Notes: generated by a model from the letters alone, not told the origin. A stretch of DNA of 38,426 nucleotides from Bacteroidia bacterium (GCA_025054525.1 JANWZJ010000006.1:24928-63353), one strand, 5' to 3'; positions 15,792 through 24,754 are shown, numbered from the stretch's first letter. Numbers and translations are program-made.

Positions 15792-16649
15792 TTATGCCGC
15801 AAACGCATGACTCAATAGCTGTTGGGCTTCGTGTAGAGCCTCTTGGGAGAGAGGGGGTAGGACATTTTTCTCTTGGAGAAATGAGATGAGGGTTTCGGTG
15901 CGCAGGTTAGACACTAAGGGCACACCTGCGAAGGGACACCCGCCATACCCTCCTAAAGCACTATCAAAGCGGCGACATCCTGCCTCCCAAGCAGCTTCTA
16001 TCTTAGCTTTCGCACCTTGGGGCTGTGCATGCAAATGCACACCCCACATCACCCCCGAAATAGTACCCAGTACTTGACTGAGCACTTTATAGACGAGGTC
16101 AGGAGTAGCCACTCCCACGGTGTCGGCTAAGGATAAAATCGGCACTCCTCTTTCCCGTAGTCTTTCCCCTACTTCTATAACTTCCTGAGCATCATATGGC
16201 TCACCGTAAGGGTTCCCAAAGCCCATAGAAAGATAGACTACGGGTATTTTGCCTGCTTCTCCGCAGCGCTGTACCAGTTCGCTGACGAAGGATTCTGCTT
16301 CTTGGCGAGTCTGGCGGGTGTTCTGCTGCTGGAAAGTATCGGAGAGGGAAAGCGGATAACCGACGTATCGTACGGCTGGTTGAGCCAGCACCTGTTCTAA
16401 GCCCCTTTGATTAGCCACGATTACTAAAAGTCCTGTTTGCGGATATGCTGCGTAAGGAAGAGCCTGCAGCACTTCAGCCGTATCTCGCATTTGCGGTACT
16501 GCCTTAGGAGAGACAAAGGAACCCGCATCTATAGTGTGAAATCCTACCTTGAGTAAGGCGGTGAGGTATTGGATTTTTACTTCGGTGGGAATGAAAGTCT
16601 CTAAACCTTGCCATGCGTCTCGCGGGCATTCTATAATCTGTACCTCCAT
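15792..16649 (-). CDS. hydroxymethylglutaryl-CoA lyase
   Basis: Splits 3-hydroxy-3-methylglutaryl-CoA into acetyl-CoA and acetoacetate, the last step of leucine breakdown. The 285 residues form a DRE-TIM-like barrel: ECPRDAWQGL with Arg10-Asp11, GFGNPYGEPYD, SLADTVGVATP, metal-binding His205/His207 in GVHLHAQP, and the catalytic Cys238 in the GGCPFAG loop. The Cys loop separates it from isopropylmalate or homocitrate synthases. The ATG at 16649 has a near-consensus box (TATCTTAG) 5 nt upstream. It sits alone between the coaX-linked outer-membrane gene and an unknown gene. Confidence 0.92.
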   Translation of the reverse strand: MEVQIIECPRDAWQGLETFIPTEVKIQYLTALLKVGFHTIDAGSFVSPKAVPQMRDTAEVLQALPYAAYPQTGLLVIVANQRGLEQVLAQPAVRYVGYPLSLSDTFQQQNTRQTRQEAESFVSELVQRCGEAGKIPVVYLSMGFGNPYGEPYDAQEVIEVGERLRERGVPILSLADTVGVATPDLVYKVLSQVLGTISGVMWGVHLHAQPQGAKAKIEAAWEAGCRRFDSALGGYGGCPFAGVPLVSNLRTETLISFLQEKNVLPPLSQEALHEAQQLLSHAFAA

Positions 16650-16654
16650 CCTTA

Positions 16655-16662
16655 CTAAGATA
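16655..16662 (-). promoter_or_regulatory. putative -7 box of the HMG-CoA lyase gene (TATCTTAG)
   Basis: TATCTTAG (one mismatch to TAnnTTTG), 5 nt before the ATG at 16649, in the 34-bp gap after the outer-membrane protein gene. Confidence 0.4.
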
Positions 16663-16683
16663 CTAACTAAAGTGCCTATTGGC

Positions 16684-17880
16684 TTAGTCCAGCCTTGGAG
16701 GAATGAACCAGAGTTCTCGGAATACTGCTCCTATGGCTACTTGCCAGTAAGTTTCTTGGATCAGCGGATGGGGGAGCCAGCCACGCTCTACAGCGAGGAA
16801 TACCAGATTGGGGCTGCGGGGAAACTGCCATCCCAGACCGATAGTAGCTCCATAGAGTTGAGTCTCAGCGAAGGGGGGACGGGCTGTCCAAGCACCTACC
16901 TGATAGAGCATGCGCTTGTAAAAAGCAGGGCTGCGCGGATCGGGTATAAACTCTGCGCCCAACCGCCCGTCCCAAGAACTCCTCGGATTAGTAGGGGGTA
17001 ATCCAGGTGTATCCCATGGTGAGGAAATAGCCGCATATCCCCCTTCTGCACCGATTTTCCAACGATTCTGGGCGATGAGAATTCCCCCTCGGATATGCAT
17101 TCCTTGGCGCCAGTGCCCTGAGTTCGCATAAAGCGTGTCTGTAATGAAGCTGGTATAGGAGAAGTTCTTCTGGAAGACATAAGTAACTTCTCGGCTTAGG
17201 GCGGTGGAGAGGCTTGTGGATATGCTGACTTGGTAACGCAGGGAGCTCAGGGAGTCTTGCCAGAGGAGGCCTATTCTGTGCTGTAATCCTTGGAGGCGGA
17301 CGAGGGTGAAAAGCTGGTCAGGCAAAGGCTGAGCGGGAGGCAGGAGGTCTCGTTGTCTTTCATAGAGTCCTTGGAGGTAGCCGAGGCGATAGCCAAACGC
17401 AAGCTTGCGCCAGCGGAGTGCTCCCTCCATGTAAGCTAAGGTGAAGATACCTTCTGCTTTTTCGGTGTATTGGAGCGAAGTGGGAGTAGATATGCGCTGA
17501 CTACCAGTGTATCCCTGCAGGGCTTGAGGGACGATACCAGCGGCGAAACCCCATCCTTTCCCCCGAGCGAAGCTTAGTTGAAGGTTATGCACTCCCCCAG
17601 TACCGAAGCGTCCAGAACGCCGCACCGTAGTAAGGCGGCTTGTGCGAGCGTAACCCCCGAAATCTAACTGCATAGCCGTCAGATGCGCACTGTGGGCAGG
17701 TTGGTCTGGTAGTCCTACATTTATTCCCACGAGGCTCAATCGTCCCATTCCTAAGCCTGCACTGGAAGCCGTGAGATAAGGGAGTCCCGTGCCATATCCA
17801 CTATGAGGGTTGTAAATAGGCTGCAGCCATATCCACCCTGTCAGGGAAAATAGCCACGCAGATAGTTCCACCACTGCCAC
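16684..17880 (-). CDS. coaX-linked outer-membrane beta-barrel protein (OmpP1/FadL-like)
   Basis: About 398 residues with an N-terminal hydrophobic segment (WLFSLTGWIWLQP) and a long mature region of alternating strands rich in Gly, Tyr, Ser and Arg. The start of the mature part (SGYGTGLPYLTASSAGLGMG) and the late segments FYKRMLYQVGAW and GATIGLGWQFP resemble the FadL/OmpP1-like barrel that I recall sitting directly after coaX in many Bacteroidota. Its cargo is unknown; FadL relatives take up hydrophobic compounds. The frame is open to 18267, but that part runs through coaX. I chose the GTG at 17880 (GTGs at 17874 and 17871 are alternatives), 25 nt after a TATCTTTG box. It overlaps coaX by 40 bp. 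Confidence 0.8.
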   Translation of the reverse strand: MAVVELSAWLFSLTGWIWLQPIYNPHSGYGTGLPYLTASSAGLGMGRLSLVGINVGLPDQPAHSAHLTAMQLDFGGYARTSRLTTVRRSGRFGTGGVHNLQLSFARGKGWGFAAGIVPQALQGYTGSQRISTPTSLQYTEKAEGIFTLAYMEGALRWRKLAFGYRLGYLQGLYERQRDLLPPAQPLPDQLFTLVRLQGLQHRIGLLWQDSLSSLRYQVSISTSLSTALSREVTYVFQKNFSYTSFITDTLYANSGHWRQGMHIRGGILIAQNRWKIGAEGGYAAISSPWDTPGLPPTNPRSSWDGRLGAEFIPDPRSPAFYKRMLYQVGAWTARPPFAETQLYGATIGLGWQFPRSPNLVFLAVERGWLPHPLIQETYWQVAIGAVFRELWFIPPRLD

Positions 17881-18581
17881 GCACCTTGGAGAGTAAGTTC
17901 TGGCGCAAAGATAGTCTGTACAGGTAAGTAAGGTAGCAGCAAAGCACTTTCTCCGCCGGTGACCCAGAGGGTGGCTTGCGGAAGGGAAGCCGTAAGCCAG
18001 CCAAGCCATCCCTGAATCTCTAACAGCGTTCCCCAAAAAGCCCCTGCTTGGAGGGCTTCCTGGGTGCATATGCCTATAAGAGGAGGGGATAAGGAAGGTA
18101 GAGGATACAGGGGCAGTTTGCCTGTATGGGTATGTAGGGCTTTGAGACGCAGGTGGGCCCCCGCCAGAATAACCCCACCTAAATGGATACCCCGTTTGTC
18201 TAATATATCTATCACCCAAGCTGTGCCCATGCTGACGATAATAGCTGGGAACTGTCGCTGGTACCACACCGCTACAAGCTGTGCTGCTCTATCGGCTCCC
18301 AACTCTTTGCTGTAAAAGGTCTCTAAGGGAAGGGGTTTAGCCGAGGTGAGTTCTTCCGCTCCTCGGTGAAGGAGGTATTCCCGCCACAGAGCCTCGCCGC
18401 GCGTGTCTATGAAGATGATATTGGTCAATTTTGAGATAGGTAGTTCTTCAGGTCGCTGGGCAATAAACGCCTTGTACTTCCCACTTTCGTCAAAAAGAGC
18501 CGCTTTTACTCGGCTATTCCCTATATCTACAACGAGTGCAGGTTCCAAACGACCTGGGCTTGTGAAGCGGGTATTTTCCAT
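17841..18581 (-). CDS. coaX: type III pantothenate kinase
   Basis: Phosphorylates pantothenate with ATP in the first committed step of coenzyme A synthesis. The 246 residues show the ASKHA-fold signatures of CoaX: the phosphate-1 loop DIGNSRVK (19-26), the GADR motif (95-98) before AAQLVA, the GTAWVID phosphate-2 motif (119-125) and GGVILAG. The family needs a monovalent cation and resists CoA feedback. The ATG at 18581 overlaps birA by 55 bp; a TTG at 18548 would shorten the overlap and still keep the first motif. It lies between birA and the linked outer-membrane gene. Confidence 0.92.
   Translation of the reverse strand: MENTRFTSPGRLEPALVVDIGNSRVKAALFDESGKYKAFIAQRPEELPISKLTNIIFIDTRGEALWREYLLHRGAEELTSAKPLPLETFYSKELGADRAAQLVAVWYQRQFPAIIVSMGTAWVIDILDKRGIHLGGVILAGAHLRLKALHTHTGKLPLYPLPSLSPPLIGICTQEALQAGAFWGTLLEIQGWLGWLTASLPQATLWVTGGESALLLPYLPVQTIFAPELTLQGAWQWWNYLRGYFP
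17906..17913 (-). promoter_or_regulatory. putative -7 box of the coaX-linked outer-membrane gene (TATCTTTG)
   Basis: A perfect TAnnTTTG inside the 3' part of coaX, 25 nt before the GTG at 17880. It would give a leader of about 20 nt and let the gene be expressed apart from coaX. Confidence 0.4.
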
Positions 18582-19246
18582 AGCTGGCTTTCCGCTCTCA
18601 GATGTAAGTAGCCTTCGTCATCCCATGCTTCCACCTGAGCCCTGAGGATTTTGTCCCCAAATCGGAAAGGTATTTCAGGATAAAGATGTTTCACAAAGTC
18701 GGCTCTAATCTTAGAAGGATGGGTAGCGTACCACCGCCAAAAAGCTTGCTCAAACTGGTCTAAAATCTCTTCCAGCGTGAGAGGCGAGTATCCCGCTTGC
18801 CTCAGGCTGATGGCGGATAGCTCTGGAGGGAAATAGCGCTGATACACATTTAGCCCTATACCAATAATCACGCAACCGTTATGGATAGCTTCAGCGAGAA
18901 TGCCAGCTAACTTACCTGAATGATTTGAAGAAAATACCCATAAATCATTAGGCCACTTGAAGTATAGGGGGGCGTGCAAATGGGGGGAAACTGCTTCATA
19001 CAGCGCAAGCGCACTGATAGCGGTGAGTAAGGGCACTTTTTCCGTGGGCGGGTGAAGCAAAAAGCTCAGGGTGAGACTTTCACCAGGGGTGGCATACCAA
19101 GGATTACCGGCACGTCCATACCCTGCTGTTTGATAAAGTGTCCAGATGAGCGTACCTTCCGGTAGAGCTGAGAAAGCAACCCACTCCTTCAAGAAGCTTT
19201 GGGTAGAAGGGAGTTCCGTATAGAAGTGGCGATGAAATTTTTTCAC
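18527..19246 (-). CDS. birA: biotin-[acetyl-CoA carboxylase] ligase
   Basis: Attaches biotin to the carboxyl carrier protein of acetyl-CoA carboxylase via biotinyl-AMP. The 239 residues contain the catalytic core only: PSTQ near 13-16, the biotin/AMP loop as AGYGRAGNPW (GRGR-x-G in most homologues), KWPNDL with Lys97, GKLAGIL and IGIGLNV. The small C-terminal SH3-like cap follows. No N-terminal DNA-binding domain is present, so it should not act as the BirA repressor. The GTG start overlaps the stop of the upstream lytic transglycosylase gene as GTGA, suggesting coupled translation. Confidence 0.92.
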   Translation of the reverse strand: MKKFHRHFYTELPSTQSFLKEWVAFSALPEGTLIWTLYQTAGYGRAGNPWYATPGESLTLSFLLHPPTEKVPLLTAISALALYEAVSPHLHAPLYFKWPNDLWVFSSNHSGKLAGILAEAIHNGCVIIGIGLNVYQRYFPPELSAISLRQAGYSPLTLEEILDQFEQAFWRWYATHPSKIRADFVKHLYPEIPFRFGDKILRAQVEAWDDEGYLHLRAESQLWKIPASQAQVVWNLHSL

Positions 19247-20514
19247 CAGGAATAAATGATGGGCTTTTCATCAGGTGGGCGTCGCTTAGTCAGATGCACC
19301 CGCAGTCCAACTAGTAATACGCTATCGGGATTAGAGATGTGATTGTAGGCGAGGATTTTCTCTAATGGACGATGGTAATGCTCAGCGATGGCTCGGGGAG
19401 TTTCACCTTTTTGCACGATGTGGATGTACGCTTTGCGAGGGGAGACAATCAGAATAGGCCCGCTTCCCCTATGGAAAGGGTTATATTGTCGCAGACGGGG
19501 TGTAAGCGGAGGAGGTGGATATTGCCAGTGCTTACCTAAGTAAGGCTCTTTCTTAAGAGGAAGGCGTGCTACATCGGGAGGTGTGATTGGCGCAGAAGTC
19601 GGCTTAGGGGGAGGGGAAACTATAGTATCCTTAGGAGAAACTGGGACAGGAGCAGGGGTTGAGTCCGGAGTAAGGAGCGTGAAAACCATAGGGTTGAAAA
19701 GCGAGCGCAGAGGTTCGGAAGGGAGGGTATCCGGGATTTGGGTCAAAGGAATGTAATAAGTAGAGGGGCGAGAAGCGGGGAGTGTAGGTCGTAGAAGCCA
19801 AGGATTCCACTTGAGAAATTCCTCTAAGGTAATCCCGTTTTGGTCGGCGATTTGCTGGGCAGGAATGGCAGGTCCTTGGTATATCTGAGGTCGTAGGGCA
19901 TATATTCTCTTCTGAATCAGCGATTCAAAGGTGAGCTTGTATGCGACCGCGCGGAGGGCATACCAATGCGTCGTGGCTTTGAGACACACTTCACTTTTTC
20001 CAATATAAGCGCTATCCAGGTAGGGGATTGCGCCTGTGCCTCCTTCGTAGTAAGCGATGATAGCGAAGAGCCAGTTACGATGGCGATTATACTGCTTCGT
20101 GAGGTAGAGGGCAGCTGCGGCGCTGGATCGGAAAAGATGCCGCCGTTCATCTATGGTGTCATTAATGACAAGTCCTACTTCGCGGGCGGTGTAGTCCTTA
20201 AGCTGCCAGAAGCCTACTGCTTGAGAGCGAGAAATAGCATTTGGGTTGAGTCGGCTCTCCTGGATAGCTAAGTATTTGAGGTCTTCGGGTACGCCCATGT
20301 ATTGTAAGGCTTCTTCTATGTAGGGGAGTAGGGTTTCGGCGCGCGCCACGAGCGCTTGCAGGGTGGGGGGATGTTCATGCAACTTGATGATATACTGCTG
20401 GATAGAATAGCGAGCCTCTGGCTCTATGCGGGTTTGCATCGCGCAGAAGGTCAATACCTCAGGTACGGAGGGCAGAAGAGCCCCCGTGCCTACCAGCAGA
20501 AAGAGCCAACTCAT
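19243..20514 (-). CDS. MltD-like lytic transglycosylase with LysM domains
   Basis: A 423-residue predicted exported muramidase that cleaves the MurNAc-GlcNAc bond with 1,6-anhydro product. An N-terminal hydrophobic signal (WLFLLVGTGALLP) precedes an SLT domain with catalytic Glu86 in IQESRLNPNA, then SRSQAVGFWQL and AYYEGG. A degenerate LysM-like segment (about 205-255, AQQIADQNGITLEEFLKWNP) is followed by a Pro/Thr-rich linker of about 70 residues. A clear C-terminal LysM follows (about 366-410, HIVQKGETPRAIAEHY). The ATG overlaps the recQ stop as ATGA. It is the third peptidoglycan hydrolase in the window. Confidence 0.88.
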   Translation of the reverse strand: MSWLFLLVGTGALLPSVPEVLTFCAMQTRIEPEARYSIQQYIIKLHEHPPTLQALVARAETLLPYIEEALQYMGVPEDLKYLAIQESRLNPNAISRSQAVGFWQLKDYTAREVGLVINDTIDERRHLFRSSAAAALYLTKQYNRHRNWLFAIIAYYEGGTGAIPYLDSAYIGKSEVCLKATTHWYALRAVAYKLTFESLIQKRIYALRPQIYQGPAIPAQQIADQNGITLEEFLKWNPWLLRPTLPASRPSTYYIPLTQIPDTLPSEPLRSLFNPMVFTLLTPDSTPAPVPVSPKDTIVSPPPKPTSAPITPPDVARLPLKKEPYLGKHWQYPPPPLTPRLRQYNPFHRGSGPILIVSPRKAYIHIVQKGETPRAIAEHYHRPLEKILAYNHISNPDSVLLVGLRVHLTKRRPPDEKPIIYSW

Positions 20515-22679
20515 GCCATCACCGTCAAATGAAAATGCAAGCGTATCAACCGAAGTTCTTCATAAGTGTATTCGCCGCGAAGGGCGCGCATGGCTTTTTC
20601 TAAATCATCATCCTCCGCTTCGTAGAAATAATCAAAAGCTTCCTCCACTCGGTCAGGGTCTATCATCGCATCCAGAGCATAGTCTAATCGGAGTCGTACT
20701 CCTGCATTTAGTACGATATTTTCCAGCTTGTCCAGAAGCTCCTCCATCGTAAGGTCTAATCGGCGTGCAATCGTCTGTAAAGGCGTGCGCTGATCTATGG
20801 ACTGAATAATCTCCACCCAATCACTCTGGCGCTTCTGAAGAGTGGGCATAATGAGTTCTATGGGGCGTTGTATGTCATTTTCTTCTACATATTCGCGTAT
20901 TAGTTTGACGAAGCTCTCGCCAAACTTACGAGTCTTAACAGGTCCTACCCCAGGTATGCGCTCCAGCTCTTCCAGTGTAAGGGGATACTGAGTGGCCATC
21001 TCTATCAGAGTCGGCTCCTGAAAGATAACATAAGGGGGCACGTTATATTGCTGGGCGATGGTACGGCGCAGGTCTTTGAGTTTCTCTAAGAGTACTTCAT
21101 CGTGTAAAAGGAGTTCTTCTATCACTTCCTCTTCTTCAGAGCGAGGCGTCCTATCAAAAGGAGGATACAACGCTAACGAAGTAGGATGATGAAGGTAGTT
21201 TTTCCCCTTCTCTGTAAGCTGCAGTACGGTATAATCATTAGGGTCTCTTTCTATGAAGCCCTCCACTAAAAGCTGAGTAAGAAAAGATTTAGCCTCATCT
21301 ATGGAATGCTCTCTCAAGGCTCGGTGAGTAGATAAAACCTTCCCATTAATCTCAGGGGCTAAACCTACAAGATGATCTAAGACTGGAATGTAGGGAAACT
21401 TACCTAATTCGGCGAAAGATTGGAGTATGGCTAAGGCGATGGGTTTGCCTTCTATACTTTGGCGGGGGTAGCGGCAGTTATCGCACATGTTTCCGCATTT
21501 ATCGGTTTCGTAGCTCTCGCCGAAGTACTGAAGGAGAAACTTTCTACGACACTGGCCACTCTCACAGAAATGTGCCATCTCCTGTAGGAGGAAGACGATA
21601 GCTTCTCGTTCGCTGGCGGGCTTGTCTTTAAGGAAGCGGTCTAACTTTAGGATGTCGCCGTAATCATAATACAAGATACAATCTGCTGGCAGTCCATCCC
21701 TTCCAGCTCTTCCGGTTTCCTGGTAATAGTTCTCTATGCTTTTCGGTACATCATAATGAATGATAAATCGCACATCGGGCTTATCTATGCCCATGCCAAA
21801 AGCAATAGTGGCTACGATGACTTGTACCTCTTCATTCAGGAAAGCGTCTTGATTGCGATTGCGTTGGGCTGAATCCATACCTGCATGATAGGGGAGGGCT
21901 TTGATACCATTGGATTGAAGCGTTTTGGCTACTTCTTCTACTCTGCGTCTGGAATGGCAATACACAATCCCAGATTGTCCGGATCGAGAACGGATATATT
22001 GTACTATTTCGCGCAGGACGGCTTGTTGAGACCGTTTGGGCACGACTTGATAGTACAGGTTAGAGCGATTGAAACTCGTGCGAAACACCACCGCATCCAA
22101 GACTTCTAAGTTTTCCATGATATCGCGTTGGACGCGAGGGGTAGCAGTAGCGGTTAGGGCAATAATCGGCATAGGGGGCAAGTCCCGCAGCGCATGGCGA
22201 ATCCGGCGATATTCTGGTCGGAAGTCATGTCCCCATTCCGATATGCAGTGTGCCTCATCAACGGCTACAAAACTCACCTTGAGCTGGTGAAGAATATCAG
22301 AGAAACTTTCACTGACCAGAGTCTCAGGTGCTACATATAAAATTTTTGCTTCGCCTCGCAAGCACTGGCGCTTGACTTCTTCGTATTCTCGTTTAGATAG
22401 GCTACTATTGAGAAAGACAGCGGGAATGTCATAGGCCTGCATTTGGTCCACCTGATTTTTCATCAAGGCAATCAGGGGCGAGATAACAAGCGCAGTACCC
22501 GGCATCAAAAGGGCGGGGAGCTGATAACACAGGGATTTTCCTGCGCCGGTAGGCATGATGACCACGACATTTTTGTTAGAAAGGAGAGTACGAATAATCT
22601 CCTCTTGGGGTCCCCGAAAGGAGGGATACCCAAAATGCCTCTGTAATGCCTCTCGTAAATCCACTGTAGCCGCTGACAT
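20511..22679 (-). CDS. recQ: ATP-dependent DNA helicase RecQ
   Basis: A 3'-5' superfamily 2 helicase of recombination and fork repair. From the ATG at 22679 it has 722 residues: Walker A PTGAGKS (43-49), DEAH at 141-144 in VDEAHCISEWGHDFRPEY, the helicase C domain (HAGMDSAQRN, GMGIDKPDVR, QETGRAGRDG), and the zinc-binding cysteines in the CRRKFLLQYFGE/CDNC segment. The winged-helix RQC domain, an HRDC domain (LEELERIPGVGPVKTRKFG) and a C-terminal helical extension with many acidic residues follow. The frame is open to 22748, but that part covers the promoter region. It heads recQ-lytic transglycosylase-birA-coaX, whose junctions all overlap. Confidence 0.95.
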   Translation of the reverse strand: MSAATVDLREALQRHFGYPSFRGPQEEIIRTLLSNKNVVVIMPTGAGKSLCYQLPALLMPGTALVISPLIALMKNQVDQMQAYDIPAVFLNSSLSKREYEEVKRQCLRGEAKILYVAPETLVSESFSDILHQLKVSFVAVDEAHCISEWGHDFRPEYRRIRHALRDLPPMPIIALTATATPRVQRDIMENLEVLDAVVFRTSFNRSNLYYQVVPKRSQQAVLREIVQYIRSRSGQSGIVYCHSRRRVEEVAKTLQSNGIKALPYHAGMDSAQRNRNQDAFLNEEVQVIVATIAFGMGIDKPDVRFIIHYDVPKSIENYYQETGRAGRDGLPADCILYYDYGDILKLDRFLKDKPASEREAIVFLLQEMAHFCESGQCRRKFLLQYFGESYETDKCGNMCDNCRYPRQSIEGKPIALAILQSFAELGKFPYIPVLDHLVGLAPEINGKVLSTHRALREHSIDEAKSFLTQLLVEGFIERDPNDYTVLQLTEKGKNYLHHPTSLALYPPFDRTPRSEEEEVIEELLLHDEVLLEKLKDLRRTIAQQYNVPPYVIFQEPTLIEMATQYPLTLEELERIPGVGPVKTRKFGESFVKLIREYVEENDIQRPIELIMPTLQKRQSDWVEIIQSIDQRTPLQTIARRLDLTMEELLDKLENIVLNAGVRLRLDYALDAMIDPDRVEEAFDYFYEAEDDDLEKAMRALRGEYTYEELRLIRLHFHLTVMA

Positions 22680-22699
22680 ATTCCTTTGTAGCTTTCCTT

Positions 22700-22707
22700 T
22701 ACCTTTG
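22700..22707 (+). promoter_or_regulatory. putative -7 box of kdsD (TACCTTTG)
   Basis: A perfect TAnnTTTG on the plus strand, 27 nt before the kdsD ATG at 22735. It forms one arm of a near-perfect 17-bp palindrome with the recQ box. Confidence 0.45.
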
Positions 22708-22708
22708 C

Positions 22709-22716
22709 CAAAGATA
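22709..22716 (-). promoter_or_regulatory. putative -7 box of recQ (TATCTTTG)
   Basis: A perfect TAnnTTTG on the minus strand, 29 nt before the recQ ATG at 22679. It is separated by one base from the opposite-strand kdsD box. Each transcript would begin inside the other gene's box. Confidence 0.45.
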
Positions 22717-22734
22717 AGTAAAGACTGGGCATAT

Positions 22735-23700
22735 ATGCACCTCTCCACGGCTCGTTGGGTGCTGGAGATAGAGGCGCAGGCTCTTCACAGGCTTATGCAA
22801 AGTTTAGATGAGCGATTTGACAGGCTTGTAGAAGAGATTTTGACGAGAGGGAGGAAAGTAGTACTCACTGGCGTAGGCAAAAGCGCCCATATCGCTGCCA
22901 AAATCACGGCCACCCTCAACTCCACGGGTACGCCCGCCGTGTGGCTGCATGCCACAGAAGCCCAACATGGCGATGTAGGAATCGTACAACCCGACGATGT
23001 AGTACTCATCTTCTCACGCAGTGGGGAAACCGGTGAAGTGCGTAGTCTCTTACCTGTTCTCCGAGAGCGAGGGGCATGGTTAGTAGCTTGTGTAGGCAAT
23101 CCCACCAGTTCTATTGCGCGCAGTGCGGATTTGGTGATAGACCTGAGCATAGAACGGGAGGCTTGCCCCCATAACCTCACCCCCACAGCCTCTACGACAG
23201 TGGCTCTGGCTTTTGGGGATGCCCTGGCGATAGCCCTGATGCAAGCACGGCGCTTCGGTCCTGAGCAGTTTGCAGCTACGCATCCCGCCGGGGCCTTAGG
23301 CAAAAGGCTTCTCTTACAAGTGCGCGATATAGCGGAGCCTCACTTGCCCACTATTTCGGAAAATGCCTCCTTCAAAGAAATCTTGGTAGCGATTACCGCA
23401 GGCCGAAAAGGAGCCGTGGCAGTAGTAGCCCCGGATACTACGCTGCTGCGCGGGATTATCACGGATGGGGATATTCGCCGAGCCGTGGAACGATCCGAGC
23501 CCTCTCAGCTTCTCTCTCTAACAGGGAAAGACCTCGCCACCCCTAACCCTAAAACCATCCAACTCCATCAGAAAGCATACGAAGCACTCCAGCTCATGCG
23601 CACTCATAAAGTCTCTCAGCTCATCATCTTAGACGGAGAGAAGCCTTGGGGTATGATTCACTTTCATGACCTCATTCGCGAAGGCATACATGAGAACTAA
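22735..23700 (+). CDS. kdsD: D-arabinose-5-phosphate isomerase (KpsF/GutQ family)
   Basis: Converts ribulose 5-phosphate to arabinose 5-phosphate, the first step of Kdo synthesis for lipopolysaccharide. From the ATG at 22735 it has 321 residues: an N-terminal SIS domain (about 35-165) with TGVGKSAHIAAK, HATEAQHGDVG (catalytic His region) and FSRSGETGE, the C-P-H-NLTPTAST loop and ATHPAGALGKRL, then two CBS domains (about 195-321). The frame is open back to 22555, but that part is antisense to recQ and not conserved. It overlaps manC by 11 bp, making a two-gene sugar-precursor operon. Confidence 0.93.
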   Translation: MHLSTARWVLEIEAQALHRLMQSLDERFDRLVEEILTRGRKVVLTGVGKSAHIAAKITATLNSTGTPAVWLHATEAQHGDVGIVQPDDVVLIFSRSGETGEVRSLLPVLRERGAWLVACVGNPTSSIARSADLVIDLSIEREACPHNLTPTASTTVALAFGDALAIALMQARRFGPEQFAATHPAGALGKRLLLQVRDIAEPHLPTISENASFKEILVAITAGRKGAVAVVAPDTTLLRGIITDGDIRRAVERSEPSQLLSLTGKDLATPNPKTIQLHQKAYEALQLMRTHKVSQLIILDGEKPWGMIHFHDLIREGIHEN

Positions 23701-24754
23701 GATACATGCTTTGATTTTGGCAGGGGGGAGTGGTACACGCTTCTGGCCTGTGAGCCGAAATGCGCACCCCAAACAATTTCTGGATATTCTGGGCACAGGA
23801 CGCAGCTTACTCCAATCCACCTATGCTCGGCTGCGAAAAATCCTACCCGACTCCCAAATCTGGTTGGTAGGCAATCGCCAGCATCTCCCCCTACTGCAAG
23901 AGCAGTTACCCGAAATGCCGCTATCTCACCTTCTCTTAGAACCCCTCCAGCGCAATACAGCCCCAAGCATCCTTTGGAGTACTCTTCATATTCACCAGTT
24001 GCAGGGGGATGTGCTATTATGGATAATGCCCGCAGACCATTACATTCCAGATGAGGATATTTTCCTTGAGCTTATGCAAGGAGTGTTCCAAAACTGCGAT
24101 TTTTCTCAGGCTATCTTCACTGTAGGCATTCGTCCCAAGTATCCCCATACGGGATATGGCTATATTCAGTATGCTTCTGTACCCAACTCCATTTGCTATC
24201 CGGTGAAGACCTTTACGGAGAAACCCTCTCAGGAACTTGCCGAGGTCTTTGTCCAAAGCGGAGAGTTTCTATGGAATGCGGGTATGTTCATCGCTCGTAC
24301 TACCGTACTTCTGCATGCTTTCCAACAATATAGTCCAGAAATCTACGAGATATTCCAAGGTTTGAGCCCTGACTCTTCGGAAGAAGTACTTAGGGCTTTT
24401 CAGCGGGCACCCTCTATTTCGTTTGACTATGCTATCATGGAAAAGTACAGTCCGGTCATGGTAGTAGAAGGAAACTTTCGCTGGTGGGATTTGGGAGGAT
24501 GGAATGCTGTACATGAAGTGTCCCCCTGTGATGAAAGGGGAAATAGACTACATAGCATAAGTCATCTCAAGGATGTGCGAAACTCATTCATTTACTCAGC
24601 CACGCCTGACAAACTCATCATAGTGGAAGGTCTCAGCGACTACTTAGTGATTGATACACCCGATGCTTTGCTTATTCTACCGAAAGCGCAGGAGCAAGGG
24701 ATTCGCGAATGGGTGCAGACCCTCAAAACATCTGGAAGAGAAGAATATCTGTAA
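23690..24754 (+). CDS. manC: mannose-1-phosphate guanylyltransferase
   Basis: Makes GDP-mannose from mannose 1-phosphate and GTP, feeding surface polysaccharides or glycans. The 354 residues are the short, monofunctional form without the isomerase domain. Seen are the nucleotide signature AGGSGTRFWPVSR (11-23) with KQFL, the metal-site PADHYI, FTEKP, FLWNAGMF, FDYAIMEK and WWDLGGW, all typical of GDP-mannose pyrophosphorylases. The frame opens at 23666, but conservation starts at MRTKIHALIL. It overlaps kdsD and converges on the T9SS cargo gene with a 33-bp gap in which I see no terminator hairpin. Confidence 0.92.
   Translation: MRTKIHALILAGGSGTRFWPVSRNAHPKQFLDILGTGRSLLQSTYARLRKILPDSQIWLVGNRQHLPLLQEQLPEMPLSHLLLEPLQRNTAPSILWSTLHIHQLQGDVLLWIMPADHYIPDEDIFLELMQGVFQNCDFSQAIFTVGIRPKYPHTGYGYIQYASVPNSICYPVKTFTEKPSQELAEVFVQSGEFLWNAGMFIARTTVLLHAFQQYSPEIYEIFQGLSPDSSEEVLRAFQRAPSISFDYAIMEKYSPVMVVEGNFRWWDLGGWNAVHEVSPCDERGNRLHSISHLKDVRNSFIYSATPDKLIIVEGLSDYLVIDTPDALLILPKAQEQGIREWVQTLKTSGREEYL

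Noticed and set aside
16684-17880. PorP/SprF-type gliding motility and T9SS component
   Set aside because: I first read the barrel protein this way. The length near 398 residues, the start of the mature region and the position after coaX fit the FadL/OmpP1-like coaX-linked family better.
17881-18267. Long N-terminal extension of the coaX-linked outer-membrane protein (open to 18267)
   Set aside because: The extension runs in another frame through coaX, whose motifs are fully conserved, and has no signal-peptide logic. The GTG at 17880 gives a proper exported protein.
22785-23303. 172-residue minus-strand open frame
   Set aside because: It is antisense to the conserved SIS domain of kdsD and low-complexity in composition, with no motif or promoter. 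It is a shadow frame.
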